Shown in pieces: positions 1-6,270 of a stretch of DNA of 17,390 nucleotides. The DNA lies in assembly GCA_016781705.1 (NCBI GenBank), contig JADDPV010000175.1:1-17390 (forward strand). Direction: 5' to 3'. Both the position numbers and the translations under genes were made by a program. The notes under the pieces are model-generated. The model made no database searches. It was not told the DNA's origin and saw only the letters and a program-made list of their open reading frames with translations. The stretch's first letter is position 1. Every line of letters starts with the position of its first letter. This stretch comes from Rubrobacter sp. (GTDB taxonomy: Bacteria; Actinomycetota; Rubrobacteria; Rubrobacterales; Rubrobacteraceae).

Positions 1-584
1 CTCTTCAGAGGCCCGCCCTCGGAGAAGTCCGCGCCGCGGGCGGCCTGGGCGGTCGTGATCCTCTGGGCCTCCTCCTGCAGCGTCGGGATGAAGCGCAGCG
101 CGATCGAGGTCATCATCGCCACCTCATGCGCGGGGAACCGGAGCCGCTTGAGCGGCGAGAGCAAGTCCTCCAACCCGTCGGCCAGCGCGAGCGGCGCGGT
201 CGTCGCCGTGAGCAATCCCGCCGCCGCTACGAGCAGCAGTATACGCGAGGCTAGAAATAGGGCAAGCAGCAGACCGCCTTCGCGTACCTCCAGGAAACCC
301 CACGTGAACAGCAACTCTCCCGCGCCCGAGAAGAACGCCTGGAACAAAGCCGTGAGCACCACGACCGGCGCGACCGGCTTGAGGAGGCGCAGGAACGCCA
401 CGGCGGGTAAGTGGCTCAGGGCGACGAGCGCCGCCAGAGCGCCCGCCACGAAGATGAAGCCCGCGACGGAGTCTACGAGGAATATCCCGACGACGAAGAG
501 GGCGGTGGACGGGATCTTGGCGCGTGGATCCAAATTGTGTACCGGCGAGTCCACCGGGTAGAACTGCCCGGGCGCGCGGTTCAA
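1..584 (-). CDS. ecfT: ECF transporter transmembrane protein EcfT (3' end outside window)
   Basis: This is the membrane scaffold of an energy-coupling factor vitamin or metal importer. It links the two ATPases EcfA1 and EcfA2 to interchangeable substrate-binding S components. Translating the minus strand from a TTG at 584 gives 194 residues before the window ends. They begin MNRAPGQFYPVDSPVHNLDP, a typical EcfT N-terminus. Hydrophobic stretches lie near residues 27-57, 70-86 and 104-126. The Ala-Ala-Arg-Gly coupling motif, which contacts an ATPase, is at residues 181-184; the second such motif would lie beyond the window. The TTG start overlaps the ecfA2 stop in a TTGA, which fixes the start by coupling and by homology. 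About a quarter of the usual protein of about 260 residues is missing. The substrate cannot be told, because no S component is visible. Confidence 0.9.
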   Translation of the reverse strand, partial: MNRAPGQFYPVDSPVHNLDPRAKIPSTALFVVGIFLVDSVAGFIFVAGALAALVALSHLPAVAFLRLLKPVAPVVVLTALFQAFFSGAGELLFTWGFLEVREGGLLLALFLASRILLLVAAAGLLTATTAPLALADGLEDLLSPLKRLRFPAHEVAMMTSIALRFIPTLQEEAQRITTAQAARGADFSEGGPLK

Positions 585-1405
585 GTGGTTTCGCGCCCCA
601 GAACGCCTCGCAGCGCGGCGAGCGTCTCTCTGAAGGAGACCGGCCTCCCGACCCCCGGATAGTCTCGCGCGACGAGCGCCGCAGTCCGCACTGTCGCCGG
701 AGCGTAACGCGGCTCCGCGTAGAACACGTCCGCCGCCCTCCCGAACGCCCGCACCTCGCCGCACTCCAGTACGCACACCCGGTCGGCGACCTCGGCGACC
801 TCGTCGAGGTCGTGGGAGACGATGACGACCGTCCCGCCTTCGTCGCGCACGCCGCATACCACGTCCAGCAACTCCCCCCGCGTGGCCGGGTCCAGGCCCG
901 CCGTCGGCTCGTCCAGCACGAGCACTTCCGGGTGCATGGCGAGGACGCCCGCGATCGCCACCCGCCGCTTCTCCCCACCGGAAAGCGCGAACGGTGAACG
1001 ATCCGCTAGGTGCGCGACGCCAAGCCTCTGCAGGGTGTCCTGCACCCGTTTCTCGACCTCCTCCTCACCCACCCCCATCCGGCGCGGGCCGAAGGCTACG
1101 TCCTCGAAGACGTTTGGGGCAAAGAGGGCCTCCTCGGGAGACTGGAACACCAGCCCGATCCGACCCCGGAGCTCGCTTCGCCTGAGCACCCGGGCATCTT
1201 CGCCGTCCACGAGTACCCTACCGCTCGTGGGCTCGAGCAAGAGATTCAGGTGCCGCACCAGCGTGGTCTTCCCTGATCCCGTGCCGCCGACCACCGCCAG
1301 GACCTCCCCCGGCTCCACAGCGAGCGAGACCCCCCGCAGCGCCGCGACCTCGAACGTCGTCCCCGCGGCGTAGACGTGCCGCACGTCCTCCAGCTCTATC
1401 TTCAC
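581..1405 (-). CDS. ecfA2: ECF transporter ATPase EcfA2 (CbiO-type)
   Basis: This is one of the two ABC ATPases that power an ECF importer at the inner face of the membrane. The 274-residue product has Walker A GGTGSGKT at 40-47, a Q-loop glutamine at 88 (VFQSPEEALF), the signature LSGGE at 141-145, Walker B VLVLDEPT at 161-168 and the switch histidine at 198 (VSHD). All catalytic parts are present. The start is the GTG at 1405, which overlaps the ecfA1 stop as GTGA and gives the expected MKIELEDVRHVY N-terminus. A purine-rich AAAGGAGGG lies upstream, inside the end of ecfA1. The reading frame stays open further upstream, but there it only reads through ecfA1. The gene ends in a TTGA overlap with ecfT, so the A1-A2-T module is translationally coupled. 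Confidence 0.95.
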   Translation of the reverse strand: MKIELEDVRHVYAAGTTFEVAALRGVSLAVEPGEVLAVVGGTGSGKTTLVRHLNLLLEPTSGRVLVDGEDARVLRRSELRGRIGLVFQSPEEALFAPNVFEDVAFGPRRMGVGEEEVEKRVQDTLQRLGVAHLADRSPFALSGGEKRRVAIAGVLAMHPEVLVLDEPTAGLDPATRGELLDVVCGVRDEGGTVVIVSHDLDEVAEVADRVCVLECGEVRAFGRAADVFYAEPRYAPATVRTAALVARDYPGVGRPVSFRETLAALRGVLGRETT

Positions 1406-2220
1406 CGCCTCCCTACCCTCCTTTCGGCCCGCTCTCCCACGGCCGCCGCCAACTCCTCCGGCGTCCGCGGCTTCGCCGGCGGCAGCCCGAGCCCCAGGGC
1501 GAGCCGCGAGACGGTCGGCAACACGAGCCGGTTCTCGCGCAGAAGGGTGGCATCCGAGACCAGCCACTCCGGCGCGACGTCCGCGACGAGCCGGCCCGCG
1601 TTCAGGACGAGGACGCGGTCGGCGTCCAGCACCTCCTCCAGGTGGTGCGTGAGGTGCAGGACGGTCCTGTTGCCCCTTAGCGCGTGGACGCGCTCCAGGA
1701 CCTCCCGGCGGCCCGCCGCATCGAGCATCGAGGTCGGCTCGTCGAGGACCAGCACCTCCGGCCCGACGGCCAGGAGCCCCGCCAGCGCCACTCGCTGCTT
1801 CTCGCCCCCCGAGAGCGTGTGCGGCTCCCGCCGCTCGTAGCCCGAGAGCCCCACCGCCCGGATCGCCTCCGCCACCCGCTCCCGCATCTCCTCGCGCGGC
1901 GCCCCGAGGTTCTCCAACCCGAACGCCACGTCGTCCTCCACGAACGGCGCCACGAGACCGCTGTCGGGGTTCTGAAAGAGGATGCCGACCCTCCTTCGCA
2001 CCAGGTAAGGCTCACGGGCCGGGTCCAGCCCCGCGACGCGAACGCGGCCGGAGTCCGCGTGGAGCAGGCCGTTCGACAGGCGTGCGAGCGTGGACTTGCC
2101 GCCGCCGTTCGGGCCCACGACGCCGACGTACTCTCCGGTGCTCAGTGCGAGGTCGAGGGCTTCGATGGCGGGACGCTCGGAGCCGGGGTACGCATAGGAG
2201 ACGTTCTCGAACTGAACGAG
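1402..2220 (-). CDS. ecfA1: ECF transporter ATPase EcfA1 (CbiO-type), start codon not identifiable
   Basis: This is the partner ATPase of EcfA2. Counting from the codon at 2220, the family N-terminus (VQFENVSYAYPG) starts at residue 2. Walker A GPNGGGKST is at 36-44 and the Q-loop glutamine at 83 (LFQNP). The LSGGEKQR signature, Walker B VLVLDEPT and an H-loop in LTHH follow further on. The protein would be about 272 residues, normal for the family. The frame is intact, but it contains no ATG, GTG or TTG between rplQ and the GTG at 2118, which lies inside the strand leading into Walker A and would give a truncated enzyme. I therefore place the 5' end by homology at the CTC codon at 2220; the true start is unknown. 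It could be a non-standard start codon, a recent lesion or a sequence error. The family assignment itself is secure. Confidence 0.85.
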   Translation of the reverse strand, partial: LVQFENVSYAYPGSERPAIEALDLALSTGEYVGVVGPNGGGKSTLARLSNGLLHADSGRVRVAGLDPAREPYLVRRRVGILFQNPDSGLVAPFVEDDVAFGLENLGAPREEMRERVAEAIRAVGLSGYERREPHTLSGGEKQRVALAGLLAVGPEVLVLDEPTSMLDAAGRREVLERVHALRGNRTVLHLTHHLEEVLDADRVLVLNAGRLVADVAPEWLVSDATLLRENRLVLPTVSRLALGLGLPPAKPRTPEELAAAVGERAERRVGRR

Positions 2221-2248
2221 AGGGGGCCCGCTGTGTCGGGCCCCCTCT
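2219..2248 (-). terminator. Perfect 12-bp hairpin after rplQ, likely end of the ribosomal operon
   Basis: On the minus strand AGAGGGGGCCCG is followed by a six-base loop ACACAG and the exact complement CGGGCCCCCTCT. This GC-rich stem starts 31 bases after the rplQ stop codon. No U-tract follows on either strand: the minus strand continues CGTTCAGTTC. It is therefore not a textbook intrinsic terminator, although U-poor hairpins are common in high-GC actinobacteria. Its 3' arm reaches the apparent first codon of ecfA1, so it could instead act as an attenuator or hide the ecfA1 initiation region. Confidence 0.6.
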
Positions 2249-2279
2249 GTAGGTTTATGGGCCTTCGAGGCTACCGCCG

Positions 2280-2645
2280 CTACTCCACGGAGTAGTTGAC
2301 AAGCTCCAGGTAGACCGTCTCGGCGCCGTCCCCGAGTCGTGGACCCAGCTTGAGGATGCGGGTGTAGCCCGAGTTCCGATCGTCGAGGTCGGGGGCCACG
2401 TCCTCGAATAGTCTCCTCACGATGGTCTTGTCCTTGAGGACCGCGGCGGCCCGGCGGCGGGCGGGCAGGTCGTCCTTCTTGGCGGTCGTGATCAGGCGCT
2501 CCACCACGCTCCGGAGCTCTTTGGCCTTTGGCGCGGTGGTCTTTATGCGCCCGTGCTGGATGACCTGCCCGGCCATCGTGGCGAGCGTCGCCTTGCGGTG
2601 CGCGGCGTCGCGGCCGAGCTTGCGTCCCCTCTTCTGGTGCCTCAC
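2280..2645 (-). CDS. rplQ: 50S ribosomal protein L17
   Basis: L17 is a structural protein of the large ribosomal subunit that sits near the exit of the nascent peptide tunnel. The 121-residue product opens with the family's RHQKRGRKLGRDAAHRKA and continues with LATMAGQVIQHGRIKTT, matching the compact bacterial L17 core at normal length. Translation starts at a GTG at 2645 that overlaps the rpoA stop as GTGA, so the two genes are coupled. It is the last gene of the alpha group and is followed by a perfect hairpin. It has no unusual extension. Confidence 0.97.
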   Translation of the reverse strand: MRHQKRGRKLGRDAAHRKATLATMAGQVIQHGRIKTTAPKAKELRSVVERLITTAKKDDLPARRRAAAVLKDKTIVRRLFEDVAPDLDDRNSGYTRILKLGPRLGDGAETVYLELVNYSVE

Positions 2646-3577
2646 GCGAGCCCCTCGCTCTCTAGCGCGTAGCCGATCTCGAGGAGCTTCGAGCGGATCT
2701 CGTCCACGCTCTTCATCCCGAGGTTGCGGATGTTCATCAGCTCTTCCTCGGTCATCGTCGCGAGCTGACCGATGGTGTCCACGCCCTCGCGCTTGAGGCA
2801 GTTGTACGACCGCACGGTGAGCTCCAGGTCCTCCACCGGCCGCTCGTCGGTGATGACGGGGCGGCCGACGCGGCTCCTGGCCTCGGTTCGGCCGCGCTCG
2901 TAGCCGTCGGTGAAGAGCCCGAGGATCTCCGTGAGCTGCCTCGCCGCGTCCTGCAGAGCCTCCCTGGGCGCGATGCGCCCGTCCGTGAAGACCTCCATCG
3001 AGAGCGAGTCGAGGTCCGTCCTCGCGCCGGCGCGCGTCTCGGAGACGGTGTAGTTCACCCTTTGTACGGGCGAGAAGATCGAGTCGACCGCCATCACCCC
3101 GATCGGATCGGCGTCGCTCTTGTTCTGCTCGGCCCGCCGGTAGCCCTGCCCGCGCTCGATGGTGAGGCGCATCTCCAGGTTCCCGCCCTCGGAGACGCTC
3201 GCGATGTAGGCGTCCGGGTCCACGATCTCTACGTCGGCCTTTATCTCGATGTCCTCGCCCGTCACCTCGCCGGGCTCACCTTTGGTCACCGAGAGTTCTA
3301 TCGGCTCATCCCGCTCCAGCCTGAACTTGAGGGCCTTGAGGTTGAGGATGATGTCCACGACGTCCTCCTTGACGCCGGGGATGGTCGAAAACTCGTGCGC
3401 GACCCCCTCTATCCTCACCTTCGTCACCGCGGTCCCCGTGAGCCCCGAGAGCATCACGCGCCGCAACGCGTTCCCCAGCGTGTGGCCCAGCCCCCGCGGC
3501 AAAGGCTCCGCTACGAACACCCCGCGGCGCTGGCCCTCCTCTTCCACCCTGAAACGGGGCGGTGCTATATCCAACAT
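2642..3577 (-). CDS. rpoA: DNA-directed RNA polymerase alpha subunit
   Basis: The alpha subunit dimerises to seed RNA polymerase assembly and contacts promoter UP elements and activators. The 311-residue protein has the N-terminal assembly domain (GLGHTLGNALRRVMLSGLTG near residue 30, and the VKEDVVDIILNLK segment). A short linker leads to the C-terminal DNA-binding domain, with ELTVRSYNCLKREGVDTIGQ and the helix-hairpin-helix segment LMNIRNLGMKSVDEI. The usual DNA-contacting Arg, Asn, Cys, Leu and Lys are all present. I chose the ATG at 3577 over a TTG two codons upstream, because AGGTGG at 3588-3593 lies 10 bases from the ATG but only 4 from the TTG. It follows the largest intergenic gap in the window and overlaps rplQ by four bases. 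Confidence 0.97.
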   Translation of the reverse strand: MLDIAPPRFRVEEEGQRRGVFVAEPLPRGLGHTLGNALRRVMLSGLTGTAVTKVRIEGVAHEFSTIPGVKEDVVDIILNLKALKFRLERDEPIELSVTKGEPGEVTGEDIEIKADVEIVDPDAYIASVSEGGNLEMRLTIERGQGYRRAEQNKSDADPIGVMAVDSIFSPVQRVNYTVSETRAGARTDLDSLSMEVFTDGRIAPREALQDAARQLTEILGLFTDGYERGRTEARSRVGRPVITDERPVEDLELTVRSYNCLKREGVDTIGQLATMTEEELMNIRNLGMKSVDEIRSKLLEIGYALESEGLA

Positions 3578-3658
3578 AGTCAAATTACCACCTGCTACTC
3601 TTCGTTAGGTTTCCCGCTCCCGCCCCGGCGTCGAACTGCGGGCATCTTGCCCGGACGA
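3578..3658 (-). other. rpsD-rpoA intergenic gap with a small hairpin and the rpoA ribosome binding site
   Basis: These 81 bases form the longest gap in the window. Just after the rpsD stop, the minus strand can form CGGGC-AAGAT-GCCCG (3639-3653), a five-base-pair stem with a five-base loop. A G-rich stretch follows, then AGGTGG at 3588-3593 serving rpoA. I see no convincing -35/-10 pair. The small hairpin could be a pausing, attenuation or RNA processing site that sets alpha-subunit output apart from ribosomal protein output, but it is short enough to be chance. Confidence 0.35.
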
Positions 3659-4261
3659 TTAACGGCTGTAGAACTCGATGATGAGCTGCTCCTCGACGGG
3701 AGCGTCTATCTCGTCGCGGCCCGGCGTGTGCAGCACGCGGCCGGTGAAGTTGTCGTGGTCGGCCTCCAGCCACGGCGGGACCGCCACGACCTGCTCGACC
3801 GCGTTCCCGATAGGCTCCAGGTTGCGGCTCTTCTCCTTCACCGTGATCACGTCGTTGGGCTTCAGGACTGCCGATGGGATGTTGTGCTTCCTGCCGTTCA
3901 GGAGGAAGTGCCCGTGTACCACGAGTTGCCGCGCCTGCGGCCGGCTCGTCGCGAAGCCCATCCGGAACACGACGTTGTCCATCCGGAGTTCCATGAGCCT
4001 GAGGAGGTTCTCGCCGGAGACGCCCTGCATGCGCGTCGCCTTGTCATAGGCGCCCCGGAACTGCTTCTCGGAGACGCCGTAGAACCAGCGGGCCTTTTGC
4101 TTCTCCAAAAGACGCACACCGAACTCCGTCTGCCGCTGTCTGCCGCGGCCGTGCTCGCCGGGTGGGTATGGCTTCCTCTCCAGCGGGTTCTTTCGCATGC
4201 TGGAGATCATCACCCCGGCCCTGCGGTCGCGCCTGCCTCTCGGCCCCGTGTATCGTGCCAT
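3659..4261 (-). CDS. rpsD: 30S ribosomal protein S4
   Basis: S4 is a primary 16S rRNA binding protein that starts assembly of the small-subunit body and contributes to decoding fidelity. The 200-residue product shows the S4 N-terminal region, the FYGVSEKQFRGAYDKA segment and the RNA-binding S4 fold (LELRMDNVVFRMGFATSR-like, then ARQLVVHGHFLLNGRKHNIP), ending in the usual aromatic-basic tail FYSR. It has no cysteine, so it is the zinc-free form. The ATG at 4261 is preceded by an AAGG and lies six bases after rpsK. In some bacteria S4 represses its own alpha operon; no S4 pseudoknot target could be recognised here by eye. Confidence 0.97.
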   Translation of the reverse strand: MARYTGPRGRRDRRAGVMISSMRKNPLERKPYPPGEHGRGRQRQTEFGVRLLEKQKARWFYGVSEKQFRGAYDKATRMQGVSGENLLRLMELRMDNVVFRMGFATSRPQARQLVVHGHFLLNGRKHNIPSAVLKPNDVITVKEKSRNLEPIGNAVEQVVAVPPWLEADHDNFTGRVLHTPGRDEIDAPVEEQLIIEFYSR

Positions 4262-4267
4262 AAAGCC

Positions 4268-4690
4268 TTAACCCCTACGCCTCTTGGGCGGTCGGCAGCC
4301 GTTGTGCGGCTGGCCGGTGACGTCCCGGATGCCGAGAACCTCTATGCCCATGCTCTGGAAGGTACGGGCGGCCATGTCCCGGCCCGATCCGTGGCCCTTG
4401 ACCTCGATGTCCACGCGCCGCACACCCTGGTCCATCGCCTTGTTCGCGCAGCTCTCGGCGGTCATCTGGGCCGCGTAAGGCGTGCTCTTGCGGCTCCCCT
4501 TGAAGCCCAGAGCCCCCGCCGACTCCCAGGCTATGACGTTGCCCTCCTGGTCGCTGACGCTGACGATGGTGTTATTGAACGAGCTCTTTATGTGCACCAC
4601 GCCGGTCGTGATGTTCCTGCGGACCTTGCGCCGCGCCCGGCTCGCCCCACGCGCGCGCCCCTGGGTTCGTTGCTGCCTGCCTCTGCCCAT
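4268..4690 (-). CDS. rpsK: 30S ribosomal protein S11
   Basis: S11 is a platform protein of the small subunit, near the mRNA exit and the E site. The 140-residue product has a basic N-terminal tail rich in Arg and Gln, the core motif GVVHIKSSFNNTIVSVSD, the GFKGSRKSTPYAAQ segment and the conserved end GIRDVTGQPHNGCRPPKRRR. Length is slightly above the usual 125-135 because of the tail. The ATG follows the rpsM stop directly (TAGATG, no gap). The AGGAGG-like purines that serve it lie in the last codons of rpsM. Confidence 0.97.
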   Translation of the reverse strand: MGRGRQQRTQGRARGASRARRKVRRNITTGVVHIKSSFNNTIVSVSDQEGNVIAWESAGALGFKGSRKSTPYAAQMTAESCANKAMDQGVRRVDIEVKGHGSGRDMAARTFQSMGIEVLGIRDVTGQPHNGCRPPKRRRG

Positions 4691-5062
4691 CTACCTCTTC
4701 TTCCTCCCGCCTATGCTCGGCTTGGGGCCCTTGCGCCCCCGGGCGTTGGTCTTGGTTCGCTGCCCGCGCACCGGAAGGCCCCTGCGGTGCCTGATGCCCC
4801 GGTAAGAGCCGATGTCTATGAGCCGCCGGATGTTCTGGTTCGTCTCGCGCCGCAGGTCGCCCTCGACCTCGACGTTTTGGTCCACGTAGGTCCTTATGCG
4901 GGCCACCTCGCCCTCGGCAAGGTCGCGGACCTTCGTGTTCGGGTCCACGTCGGTCTCGCGGCAGATCCTCTTCGCCGTCGAACGTCCGACCCCGAAGATG
5001 TACGTCAGCCCGACCTCGGTCCTCTTCTCGCGCGGCAGGTCCACGCCGGCTATGCGCGCCAT
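4691..5062 (-). CDS. rpsM: 30S ribosomal protein S13
   Basis: S13 sits in the small-subunit head, forms bridges to the large subunit and touches P-site tRNA through its basic C-terminal tail. The 123-residue product starts MARIAGVDLPREKR and has the helix-two-turn-helix segment TYIFGVGRSTAKRIC. It carries the conserved YRGIRHRRGLPVRGQRTKTN stretch and ends in a Lys/Arg/Gly-rich tail (GGRKKR). Length is typical. Its ATG lies four bases after the rpmJ stop, and its stop codon is followed at once by the rpsK ATG, as in the canonical alpha operon. Confidence 0.97.
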   Translation of the reverse strand: MARIAGVDLPREKRTEVGLTYIFGVGRSTAKRICRETDVDPNTKVRDLAEGEVARIRTYVDQNVEVEGDLRRETNQNIRRLIDIGSYRGIRHRRGLPVRGQRTKTNARGRKGPKPSIGGRKKR

Positions 5063-5066
5063 AACC

Positions 5067-5183
5067 CTAGCCCTGCCTCTGCTTGTGCCGGGGGTTGGCG
5101 CTGCAGATCACTCGCACCACCCCACGACGGCGTATGACCTTGCACCGGTCGCACAAAGGCTTCACGCTCGCCCGTACCTTCAC
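5067..5183 (-). CDS. rpmJ: 50S ribosomal protein L36, zinc-binding form
   Basis: L36 is the smallest large-subunit protein and helps order 23S rRNA near the base of the stalk region. Direct translation of the minus strand gives 38 residues starting MKVRASVKPLCDRCKVIRRR and ending CSANPRHKQRQG, an unmistakable L36. Cys11, Cys14, Cys27 and His33 form the zinc site, so this is the zinc-dependent paralogue. The start is a GTG at 5183, preceded by GAGGAGAG at a spacing of about seven bases. It sits 31 bases after infA and four bases before rpsM. It is short enough to be missed by ORF length cut-offs. Confidence 0.95.
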   Translation of the reverse strand: MKVRASVKPLCDRCKVIRRRGVVRVICSANPRHKQRQG

Positions 5184-5214
5184 AACTCTCTCCTCACTCT
5201 ATGCTGACCTTCGG

Positions 5215-5433
5215 TTACCTGAACCTGTAGGTGATGCGTCCCCGGTCGAGGTCGTAGGGCGAGAGCTCCAACTTCACCTTGTCGCCCGGCAGGATCCGGA
5301 TATAGTTCATCCGCATCTTCCCGGAGATGTAGCCGAGCACGTTGTGCCCGTTGTCGAGCTCTACCCGAAACTGCGTGTTGGGCAAGGCCTCCGTAACCGT
5401 GCCCTCGACCTCTATGACGTCTTCCTTAGCCAA
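5215..5433 (-). CDS. infA: Translation initiation factor IF-1
   Basis: IF-1 binds the A site of the 30S subunit during initiation and helps IF-2 and IF-3 select the initiator tRNA and start codon. The 72-residue product is a single S1-like OB fold with the family signatures MAKEDVIEVEGTVTEALPN, FRVELDNGH, HISGKMRMNYIRI-like LGYISGKMRMNYIRI, GDKVKLELSPYDL and GRITYRF. Length is exactly typical. It starts at TTG (5433), fixed by the conserved MAKED N-terminus. A strong AGGAGG lies unusually close, only three bases upstream. It follows a 51-base gap after map that holds no clear promoter. Confidence 0.97.
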   Translation of the reverse strand: MAKEDVIEVEGTVTEALPNTQFRVELDNGHNVLGYISGKMRMNYIRILPGDKVKLELSPYDLDRGRITYRFR

Positions 5434-5484
5434 ACGCCTCCTCGTCCTTAATCGTTACGAGATGACCGGAACCGAACGAATATG
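5434..5484 (-). other. map-infA intergenic gap
   Basis: This 51-base spacer is AT-richer than its surroundings and contains TCGTAACGA, a tiny inverted repeat, followed by the infA ribosome binding site AGGAGG at 5437-5442. It is a plausible place for an internal promoter or RNA cleavage site, because infA is often expressed separately from upstream genes. I cannot point to a convincing pair of promoter hexamers. Confidence 0.3.
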
Positions 5485-6270
5485 TTACCACACCCCGCCC
5501 GTTCCTCCCACCCCGTTCGGTTCCTCCTGCGTCAGCACCCAGGGGCCATCTTCCGTGACGGCGACCGTGTGCTCGAAGTGGGCCGAGAGGGAGCCGTCGG
5601 CGGTGTAGATGGACCAGCCATCGCGGTCGTCTATGCGGATGTCGTAGCTGCCCAGCGTAATCATGGGCTCGATAGCGAACGTCATCCCGGCCTGCAGGCG
5701 CGGCCCCGTGCCGGGCCGGCCGTAGTTGGGGAGCTGGGGCTCCTCGTGCATCTTACGCCCCACCCCGTGCGAGACGAGGTCGCGCACCACGCCGTAGCCC
5801 CTGGACTCCGCTAGGACCTGAATCGCGTTCCCGATGTCGCCGAGCCTCTTGCCGGGCCGGACCTGGCCGGACGCCGCGATCAGGCACTGGCGAGTGGTCA
5901 GCAAGAGGTCCTCCGTCGCCTTCGCCACGTCACCGACCGCGACGGTCGTCGCCGAGTCGGTGACGAAGCCCTCGAAGCGGACGCCCACGTCCAGGGAGAT
6001 GATGTCGCCGTCCTTCAGGCGGTAGGAGCCGGGGATGCCGTGCACGATCATCGCGTTGGGCGAGGCGCAGATGGAGCCCGGAAAGCCCTGGTAGCCCTTG
6101 AACTCCGGCGTCCCGCCGAACGAGCGGATGAACTCCTCGGCCATGCGGTCGAGCTGTCCGGTCGTGACGCCGGGGCTCACGTTCCGGGTCAGGAAGCGCA
6201 GGCAGGCGGCCGTGATCTTGCCGCCCTCGCGCATCGTCTCCAGCTCGCCCTTGCTCTTGCGGATGATCAA
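5485..6270 (-). CDS. map: Methionine aminopeptidase, type I
   Basis: This enzyme removes the initiator methionine from nascent proteins at the ribosome, using a two-metal site. The 261-residue product has the pita-bread fold residues in order: His77 (IVHGIP), Asp94 (ISLDVG), Asp105 (VTDSATT), His168 (SHGVGRKMHEEP), Glu201 (FAIEPM) and Glu233 (HFEHTV). All five metal ligands and the catalytic histidine are therefore present. No N-terminal zinc-finger or SH3-binding extension is seen, so it is the short bacterial form. The start is a TTG at 6270 overlapping the adk stop as TTGA and giving the standard MIIRKSKGELE N-terminus. Confidence 0.96.
   Translation of the reverse strand: MIIRKSKGELETMREGGKITAACLRFLTRNVSPGVTTGQLDRMAEEFIRSFGGTPEFKGYQGFPGSICASPNAMIVHGIPGSYRLKDGDIISLDVGVRFEGFVTDSATTVAVGDVAKATEDLLLTTRQCLIAASGQVRPGKRLGDIGNAIQVLAESRGYGVVRDLVSHGVGRKMHEEPQLPNYGRPGTGPRLQAGMTFAIEPMITLGSYDIRIDDRDGWSIYTADGSLSAHFEHTVAVTEDGPWVLTQEEPNGVGGTGGVW

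Noticed and set aside
124..978. A 284-codon minus-strand open frame overlapping ecfT and ecfA2
   Set aside because: It is in a different frame from both genes. Its Arg- and Ser-rich product matches a shadow, whereas the ecfA2 and ecfT frames carry all the family motifs.
2296..2301. TTGACA on the plus strand, resembling a -35 element
   Set aside because: It lies inside rplQ, points against all the genes and has no -10 element at a suitable distance.
3578..3583. TTGACT on the minus strand at the rpoA start, resembling a -35 element
   Set aside because: It overlaps the rpoA start codon region, and the nearest TATA-like hexamer is only about eight bases away, inside rpoA.
3062..5137. A 691-codon open frame on the plus strand, opposite rpoA, rpsD, rpsK and rpsM
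   Set aside because: It lies entirely antisense to four unmistakable genes. Its protein is rich in Leu, Arg, Val, Pro and His as expected from reading GC-rich codons backwards, and it shows no family motif. Long shadow frames are common at this GC content.
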